Part shown: piece after piece, positions 6,884 to 11,094 of the stretch
How the letters are laid out: each line of letters opens with the position of its first letter
Numbering within the stretch: the stretch's first letter is position 1
Origin: Candidatus Ectomicrobium neotermitis
Lineage (GTDB): Bacteria > Elusimicrobiota > Endomicrobiia > Endomicrobiales > Endomicrobiaceae
Direction: 5' to 3'
DNA length: 11,094 nt
Assembly (NCBI GenBank): GCA_031283745.1
Contig: JAITBH010000034.1
Coordinates: forward strand, 1-11,094
Notes under the pieces: model-generated
The model's database searches: none
What the model saw: only the letters and a program-made list of their open reading frames with translations
What the model was told of the DNA's origin: nothing
Program-made: the position numbers and the translations under genes

Positions 6884-8362
6884 ATGAAAGATTTAATGGA
6901 ATCTTTGTCTTATCTTCATCCGGAGGGTTATGCCTTAGTTGAGAAGGCTTATGAATACGCTTCTTGGGCGCACTCGTATCAGATAAGAGATTCGGGTGCG
7001 CCATATTTGACTCATTTGGTTGCCGCAGCAAAAAATTTGTCGGAGATCAAAGTTGATGCTCAAACTGTCGCAGCTGCACTTCTTCACGATATTCTTGAGG
7101 ACACTTTGGTAGTTGAAAAGGAACTTACGGAAGAGTTTGGTGCTGAGGTCGTGAGCTTAGTCAAGGGTGTAACAAAACTCAACAAATATCAGTTTGACGA
7201 CTCCATTACCGAACAAGCTGAGAACTGGAAAAAAATGCTTTTGGCCGTTGTAGAGGACGCAAGAGTTATTTTGATTAAAATTGCAGACCGTCTTCACAAT
7301 ATGAGGACCATTCAGTTTTTGCCTCCCCAAAAACAACAAAGTGTATCGATGGAAACCTTAACACTCTATGCCCCTTTTGCTCACCGACTCGGGATTTATA
7401 AATGGAGAAATGAGCTTGAGGATTTATCCTTCCAAGTTTTATATCCCGCCGAATACACCGACATAAAAGAAAAACTCGAAGCCCGCGTTGAAAACAATAC
7501 CGAAAATTTAAGAGAAGTTGAGATGCTCATAAAAGAAAAATTGGACGAGACAAAAATTCCTTACAAAATTCTCTCTCGTCCAAAAAATCTTTATGGCATT
7601 TATAAGAAGATGGAAAGGCAGCAAAAATCTTTTGAGGAAATTGAGGATATTTTCGGGCTGAGGGTTATCACCGACAATGTTGAAAACTGTTATGTGATAC
7701 TTGGAATAATCAACACGAACTTTAATTTGCTCCAAAATTCTTTTACGGACTACATCAATATCCCAAAACAAAACGGGTATCAGTCGCTCCATCTAACGAT
7801 AATTTCTAAAAAGAAAGCCGTCATTGAGACGCAAATTAGAACAGATACAATGAATCAAGGGGCAGAATATGGAATAGCAGCTCATTGGAGATACAAAATT
7901 CAGGCTACTGGCGGGTCTGCGTCAAAAAACAAATCAAGCAACAATGCAGAGATGAACTTGGATTGGCTTAAACATTTTTTGGAGGAGCAAATTTCGTCAT
8001 CAGACTCAAAAGAGTTCATCAACTCGCTTCGAATGGAATGTAATTTTGGACGCATTTTTGTTTTTACGCCCAAAAATAAAGTTATCAGCCTGCCTTTAGG
8101 TGCAACCACTTTAGACTTTGCTTATGCCATTCATTCAGACATTGGAGACACTTTTTTAGGTGCAAAAGTTAATGGAAAAATGGCAGGCATAAACGTCAAA
8201 TTAAAGACTGGAGATGTTTGCGACGTGCTGACAAGAAAGAACATTCACCCAACGCTCAACTGGCTTGAATATGCCACAAGCGACCAAGCAAAAGGGCGAA
8301 TTAGGAAGTATCTTAGAGAACATAATTTGCTCCCTCAAAAATCCACAAATAAGCCGTCCTAA
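6884..8362 (+). CDS. RelA/SpoT homologue (short RSH, HD + synthetase + TGS)
   Basis: Cytosolic (p)ppGpp enzyme of the stringent response. The order is: HD hydrolase domain (about 20-145), RelA_SpoT synthetase domain (about 225-335), TGS domain (about 388-450) and a stub of the following helical region. All hydrolase residues are visible: R35, H44, the HDILED motif (H68, D69, E72, D73), D135 and N139 in DRLHNMRT. The synthetase has RPK at 232-234, D255 in IEDIFGLR, NGYQSLH at 297-303, E315 in ETQIRT and the AAHW block. The charged motif before DYI, RxKD in Rel/SpoT and ExDD in RelA, reads SFTD (286-289). At 492 aa the protein lacks the zinc-finger/coiled-coil and ACT regions of long RSHs (about 700-740 aa), and nothing like them is encoded downstream. 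The ATG at 6884 follows a weak AGGG at 6872-6875; ATG 6896 is an alternative. Hydrolysis looks intact; synthesis may be altered. Confidence 0.9.
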   Translation: MKDLMESLSYLHPEGYALVEKAYEYASWAHSYQIRDSGAPYLTHLVAAAKNLSEIKVDAQTVAAALLHDILEDTLVVEKELTEEFGAEVVSLVKGVTKLNKYQFDDSITEQAENWKKMLLAVVEDARVILIKIADRLHNMRTIQFLPPQKQQSVSMETLTLYAPFAHRLGIYKWRNELEDLSFQVLYPAEYTDIKEKLEARVENNTENLREVEMLIKEKLDETKIPYKILSRPKNLYGIYKKMERQQKSFEEIEDIFGLRVITDNVENCYVILGIINTNFNLLQNSFTDYINIPKQNGYQSLHLTIISKKKAVIETQIRTDTMNQGAEYGIAAHWRYKIQATGGSASKNKSSNNAEMNLDWLKHFLEEQISSSDSKEFINSLRMECNFGRIFVFTPKNKVISLPLGATTLDFAYAIHSDIGDTFLGAKVNGKMAGINVKLKTGDVCDVLTRKNIHPTLNWLEYATSDQAKGRIRKYLREHNLLPQKSTNKPS

Positions 8363-8374
8363 CGTCGAGCTTCT

Positions 8375-8403
8375 TTGGTTTTTGATCAGCAAAAATGTAT
8401 AAT
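8375..8403 (+). promoter_or_regulatory. Predicted sigma70-type promoter of rplM-rpsI
   Basis: A consensus -10 box TATAAT sits at 8398-8403, with TTGGTT at 8375-8380 as -35 (first three bases match TTGACA). The spacer is 17 nt, the optimal length. Start of transcription would fall near A8410, about 86 nt before the rplM ATG. It lies just after the RSH stop codon at 8362. No other -10/-35 pair is seen nearer to rplM. Confidence 0.65.
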
Positions 8404-8417
8404 CGCCCTACAAAAAC

Positions 8418-8462
8418 AAAGAGCTAAAGTTCGACTGCCCCGTTGAACTTTAGTTCTTTTTT
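8418..8462 (+). terminator. Hairpin with U-tract between RSH gene and rplM (terminator or leader attenuator)
   Basis: The 5' arm GAGCTAAAGTTCGAC (8421-8435) pairs with GTTGAACTTTAGTTC (8442-8456) over 15 bp, including two G-U pairs. The loop is TGCCCC. Three more A-T pairs (8418-8420 with 8457-8459) give 18 bp, followed by an unbroken run of T to 8462. It has the form of an intrinsic terminator for the RSH transcript. It also lies downstream of the predicted rplM promoter, starting about 8-11 nt into that leader, so it may attenuate or autoregulate rplM-rpsI. The sequence alone does not decide between the two. Confidence 0.75.
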
Positions 8463-8495
8463 AGATTGGCAAAAATTAGAAAAAGGAACAGAAAA

Positions 8496-8942
8496 ATGAA
8501 CAGAAAAACATACTTGCCTAAGGTTGATGGAATTGAAAGGAAGTGGCATACAATTGATGCCAATGGAAAAGTTTTAGGACGGCTTGCAGTTGAAATTGCG
8601 GAGCTGTTGAGGGGTAAAAAGAAAGTGATTTACACGAATTTTATTGACTGCGGAGATTTTGTGATTGTAACGAATGTCCAGAAGATGGTGCTTACAGGAA
8701 AAAAGTTAGAACAGAAAACGCATTTTTCATATTCAGGCTATCCCGGTGGGACAAAATTTACCGCTTACTCAGTTATGATGGACAAACAGCCCGAAAAAGT
8801 TTTGATGCTTGCTGTAAAAGGGATGCTTCCAAAAAACAAGTTAGCCTCTAAACAATTAAAGAGGCTAAAAGTTTATAAAGGCAATGAACACAAACATAGC
8901 GCGCAATTAACTTTGCCGCAGAGTAAAGAGGTGGCAAAATGA
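8496..8942 (+). CDS. rplM: 50S ribosomal protein L13 (uL13)
   Basis: Early-assembly protein of the large ribosomal subunit that binds 23S rRNA. The 148-aa length is normal. Hallmarks are ERKWHTIDANGKVLGRLA near residues 14-31, the LRGKKK segment, the DCGDFVIV block, VLTGKKLEQK, the HFSYSGYPGG stretch and the MLPKNKL/LKRLKVYKGNEHKHSAQ C-terminal region. The start is ATG 8496, with AAGGA at 8483-8487 and 8 nt spacing. The TTG at 8466 would add ten residues but has no ribosome-binding site and directly abuts the hairpin U-tract. The stop codon overlaps the rpsI start as ATGA, which suggests translational coupling so that L13 and S9 are made together. It is preceded by a likely promoter and a leader hairpin. 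Confidence 0.97.
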   Translation: MNRKTYLPKVDGIERKWHTIDANGKVLGRLAVEIAELLRGKKKVIYTNFIDCGDFVIVTNVQKMVLTGKKLEQKTHFSYSGYPGGTKFTAYSVMMDKQPEKVLMLAVKGMLPKNKLASKQLKRLKVYKGNEHKHSAQLTLPQSKEVAK

Positions 8943-9337
8943 GCAATGCAAAATACTTTCAGGTAGGACGTAGAAAAAATGCAGTAGCACGGGCACAAGT
9001 TATAGAAGGTGGAAAAGGAACAATCACAGTAAATGACAGAACTTTTGACGATTATTTCAAAGGGCTTGAAAGACATAAACAGACAGCACTAAAACCTTTA
9101 ACATTTTGGACCTCTTCAAAAGATTATGATTTTTATATCAATGTTTACGGTGGAGGGATAAGCGGACAAGCGGGCGCTATCAGTCATTGCCTTGCAAGAA
9201 CAATTTTAGAACTCGACGAAAGCCTTAGAGCTGTTTTGAAAAAAGAGGGATTGCTTACAAGAGATAGCAGAATGGTTGAAAGGAAAAAGCCGGGTAGACC
9301 TAAAGCCAGAAAACGTTTCCAATATTCAAAACGTTAA
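8939..9337 (+). CDS. rpsI: 30S ribosomal protein S9 (uS9)
   Basis: Small-subunit protein whose C-terminal tail reaches the P-site tRNA. At 132 aa it has the usual length. It shows the N-terminal GRRKNAVARAQV block, GTITVNDR, the GGGISGQAGAI motif, LLTRDSRMVERKKPGRPKARK and the universal C-terminal SKR, with K131/R132 as the tRNA-contacting end. The segment after GQAGAI reads SHCLAR where many homologues have RHGIAR or KHGLAR, a small lineage-specific change. The ATG overlaps the rplM stop by 4 nt. A hairpin terminator follows 28 nt after the stop codon, closing the operon. Confidence 0.97.
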   Translation: MSNAKYFQVGRRKNAVARAQVIEGGKGTITVNDRTFDDYFKGLERHKQTALKPLTFWTSSKDYDFYINVYGGGISGQAGAISHCLARTILELDESLRAVLKKEGLLTRDSRMVERKKPGRPKARKRFQYSKR

Positions 9338-9365
9338 TTTTTATTTTCATCTTAAATCAGAAATC

Positions 9366-9405
9366 AAAAAGGTTCGCACAAATAAAACTGTGCGAACCTT
9401 TTTTT
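9366..9405. terminator. Bidirectional intrinsic terminator between rpsI and mtaB
   Basis: Perfect stem GGTTCGCACA (9371-9380) and TGTGCGAACC (9389-9398) with an 8-nt loop AATAAAAC. It is extended by AAAAA (9366-9370) pairing with TTTTT (9399-9403), and the T-run continues to 9405. Read from either strand it ends in a run of U, so it can stop both the rplM-rpsI transcript and the convergent mtaB transcript, whose stop codon is at 9415-9417. Confidence 0.93.
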
Positions 9406-9414
9406 GTTTATGGG

Positions 9415-10578
9415 CTACATTGTGCAGTTGTTATCTATCTCTATTTCAAAAATCCCTTTTTGGTTTTTAAGATTTTTAGCCGAAATATAGTTGTCCGTTA
9501 AAACCTTATTTGCCCCGATACAAACAGCCTGCCTCTTTTTGCCGATATTTTGAGCCAAAAATATTTTTCTTTTTTGCTCATCTATCAAAAGAACTTCTTT
9601 TGACCGTTTTTTTATCTCCTCAATCGAAACTTTATTGTCAAGAGTTGAGGCTTTTGTTCCATTTCTGTCTGAGTATCTAAACACATGAAGACGTGAAAAG
9701 GGGTTGTTGGAAAGGAAATTGAGTGTCTCTTTATGCAGGCTTGAGGTTTCTTGTGGAAAACCAACAATAATATCAGCACTCAAACAAATGTTTGTCATCA
9801 GGCGAGATAACTCATTTATTTTCTTTTCATAATCTTTAGCCCGATATTTTCTGTTCATCAAACTCAAAATTTTATCGCTACCCGATTGCAGCGGGATATG
9901 TAGGTGAGAACAAATTTTGTCAGGATTGTCTTTTATCAAGCCGACAAGATTTTCATCTATCTCATTTAACTCTACCGACGACAGACGCACTCTAAAATTG
10001 CGTGGAATTTCAACTATTCTCTTTAACAAAGACCACAGCCCTCCATTAAACTTTCCGATATGAATGCCAGTTAAAACAATCTCAAAATAATTTTTGTCTA
10101 CAAGAGTTTCTATTTCAGACAAAACAGTCTCTATCGGTTTGCTCCAAAGGGAATTTCTTACATATGGAATTATGCAGTATGAACAAAAGCTGTCACAGCC
10201 GTCTTGAATTTTTAAGAATGCTCTTGAGCGATTATCAAAGTTGTTTATTGTTTGTTGGGGATTGTCATAAAGGGAATTTTTGTCGGGGATTATTTCTATT
10301 TGTGGAAAGGCGGTTTTTAGATGAGAGTATTTATATTTTGCCAAGCAGCCGGTAAGAATTATTTTTGGGAAAGGGTCCAACTTTAAGGCTTTCCTTATAA
10401 AGTATTCGCACTCTTTGTCTGCATCATTTGTAACGCAGCAAGAATTGAAAATTATTATGTCGGCATTTTCTAAGTTTTTAGAGGCGGCAAAACCATTGCG
10501 GTTTAATTTTTGAGCAATCAACTGACTTTCATATTTGTTGACCTTACAGCCAAAAGTGTAGATGAAATATTTCTTCAA
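9415..10578 (-). CDS. mtaB: tRNA t6A37 methylthiotransferase (MtaB type)
   Basis: Radical SAM methylthiotransferase predicted to convert t6A37 to ms2t6A37 in tRNAs decoding ANN codons. The N-terminal UPF0004 domain carries three cluster cysteines: C11 (FGCKVNKYES), C47 (NSCCVT) and C78 (LTGCLAKY). The radical SAM motif CDSFCSYC gives C128, C132 and C135. LTGIHIG, HLHIPLQSGS and TDNYISAKN resemble MtaB (B. subtilis YqeV), whereas MiaB has a LLGQNVN-like segment and RimO a QDT segment. A TRAM-like C-terminus follows, but at 387 aa the protein is shorter than B. subtilis MtaB (about 450). I chose TTG 10578: it gives the expected MKKYFIYTFGC N-terminus and has GGGGA six nt upstream. ATG codons at 10647 or 10656 would overlap the upstream gene by more than 50 nt. 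Likely co-transcribed with the nuclease gene 13 nt upstream. Confidence 0.9.
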   Translation of the reverse strand: MKKYFIYTFGCKVNKYESQLIAQKLNRNGFAASKNLENADIIIFNSCCVTNDADKECEYFIRKALKLDPFPKIILTGCLAKYKYSHLKTAFPQIEIIPDKNSLYDNPQQTINNFDNRSRAFLKIQDGCDSFCSYCIIPYVRNSLWSKPIETVLSEIETLVDKNYFEIVLTGIHIGKFNGGLWSLLKRIVEIPRNFRVRLSSVELNEIDENLVGLIKDNPDKICSHLHIPLQSGSDKILSLMNRKYRAKDYEKKINELSRLMTNICLSADIIVGFPQETSSLHKETLNFLSNNPFSRLHVFRYSDRNGTKASTLDNKVSIEEIKKRSKEVLLIDEQKRKIFLAQNIGKKRQAVCIGANKVLTDNYISAKNLKNQKGIFEIEIDNNCTM

Positions 10579-10591
10579 CAATTTTCCCCGC

Positions 10592-11094
10592 TTATCTGCA
10601 GATATATACAAATGGGCAATGGCCGCACTCGCCAATATCTCCCTCATCAAATTCAAAAAAATCTCCAGAATTTATCTCGTCGAGAATATATTTTAGAGCT
10701 GTCATACAGTCATCATATACCTTGTCACTACAATCTTTTGCAAAGCTAAACATCTGTGCGTCCTTTATCGAATAAATTGCACACTTGCCAATTTTTTTAT
10801 GCTCATTGTTTTCAAAAAGAAACTTGTAGAGAGGAAGTTGGAGGGAGCCGACAGCCCATTTTATAGACGCTCTATCAAGATTTTCGTCAATGATCTCCTC
10901 AATGGTTTTTGTGTTTACCTGTTTTGGTTTTGACCCAGTTTTATAATCAAATATTTCATACCCCTCTTGTGTCTCATCAATTCTGTCTATACGGCATTTG
11001 AGTTTATATTTGCCAAGCTCAGCTTGATAAGTTTTTTCGCAGGCAAAAACCTTTATAAAACTATCTAACCTTTGAGTTTCTGCCCTCAAAAATT
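10592..11094 (-). CDS. PD-(D/E)XK (RecB/AddB-type) nuclease, C-terminal part, cut by window edge
   Basis: The reading frame is open to the window end, so the N-terminal part is missing; about 167 residues are visible. It matches the PDDEXK_1 domain of AddB-like helicase-nuclease subunits acting in double-strand break repair. Counting from the TTG-coded residue at 11089: RIDRID at 33-38 (first acidic residue, D35), IFDYKTG with D48 and K50 as the metal-binding and catalytic pair, and Q84-x3-Y88 (QLPLY), the motif typical of RecB-like nucleases. The end has C155-x2-C158-x5-C164, the spacing of three of the four iron-sulfur cysteines of AddB. The fourth would lie upstream, outside the window. 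The protein ends one residue after the last cysteine. A Cas4-like or other RecB-family nuclease is possible, but no cas genes are visible. The TTG at 11089 has no ribosome-binding site and is not taken as the start. Confidence 0.8.
   Translation of the reverse strand, partial: FLRAETQRLDSFIKVFACEKTYQAELGKYKLKCRIDRIDETQEGYEIFDYKTGSKPKQVNTKTIEEIIDENLDRASIKWAVGSLQLPLYKFLFENNEHKKIGKCAIYSIKDAQMFSFAKDCSDKVYDDCMTALKYILDEINSGDFFEFDEGDIGECGHCPFVYICR

Noticed and set aside
8466..8495. Basic ten-residue extension of rplM from a TTG
   Set aside because: It has no ribosome-binding site and directly abuts the hairpin U-tract. The ATG at 8496 with AAGGA fits the family length.
9276..9470. Small + strand ORF overlapping the end of rpsI
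   Set aside because: It runs out of frame through the rpsI end, the terminator and the mtaB end; no start site and no recognisable protein.
10592..11094. Cas4 of a CRISPR-Cas locus
   Set aside because: The cysteine spacing and QxxxY motif also fit Cas4, but no repeats or cas genes are present. The RIDRID/DYKTG layout fits AddB-like nucleases better.

Overview
The window (about 11.1 kb, AT-rich, densely packed) looks like ordinary chromosome of an anaerobic bacterium with diaminopimelate-type peptidoglycan. The only taxonomic clues are the use of LL-diaminopimelate aminotransferase (DapL), a CstA carrier of the anaerobe-like short type, a short RelA/SpoT protein and moderate GC content. Elusimicrobiota/Endomicrobia, or another host-associated DapL-using lineage, would fit, but this is a weak inference.

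Region 1 (22-4924, + strand) is a compact lysine/diaminopimelate operon: lysA-dapF-dapA-dapB-dapL. Gaps are only 9-11 nt and each gene has a good Shine-Dalgarno. Together the products take L-aspartate semialdehyde and pyruvate through dihydrodipicolinate, tetrahydrodipicolinate, LL-DAP and meso-DAP to L-lysine. DapL replaces the usual succinylase/acetylase branch (DapD, DapC, DapE). Any promoter or riboswitch for this operon lies upstream of the window.

Region 2 (5022-8362, + strand) holds a CstA-family carbon-starvation/pyruvate transporter and, 20 nt later, a RelA/SpoT homologue (RSH). The RSH is 492 aa and stops just after the TGS domain. Its HD hydrolase residues are intact, but the charged synthetase motif reads SFTD. 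The 97-nt dapL-cstA spacer has no clear terminator, so one long transcript from lysA to the RSH gene is possible.

Region 3 (8363-9337, + strand) is the rplM-rpsI ribosomal protein operon, with a 4-nt overlap. It is preceded by a good sigma70-like promoter and a strong hairpin plus U-tract that lies inside the predicted leader. A perfect hairpin at 9366-9405 ends it and can also serve the convergent genes.

Region 4 (9415-11094, - strand) encodes an MtaB-type tRNA methylthiotransferase and, upstream of it, the C-terminal end of a RecB/AddB-type PD-(D/E)XK nuclease cut by the window edge.

I saw no tRNA, rRNA, CRISPR array, insertion sequence or phage gene, and no gene-free stretch over 300 nt. 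I did not find a convincing new multi-gene system. The best leads are the RSH variant and the rplM leader hairpin.
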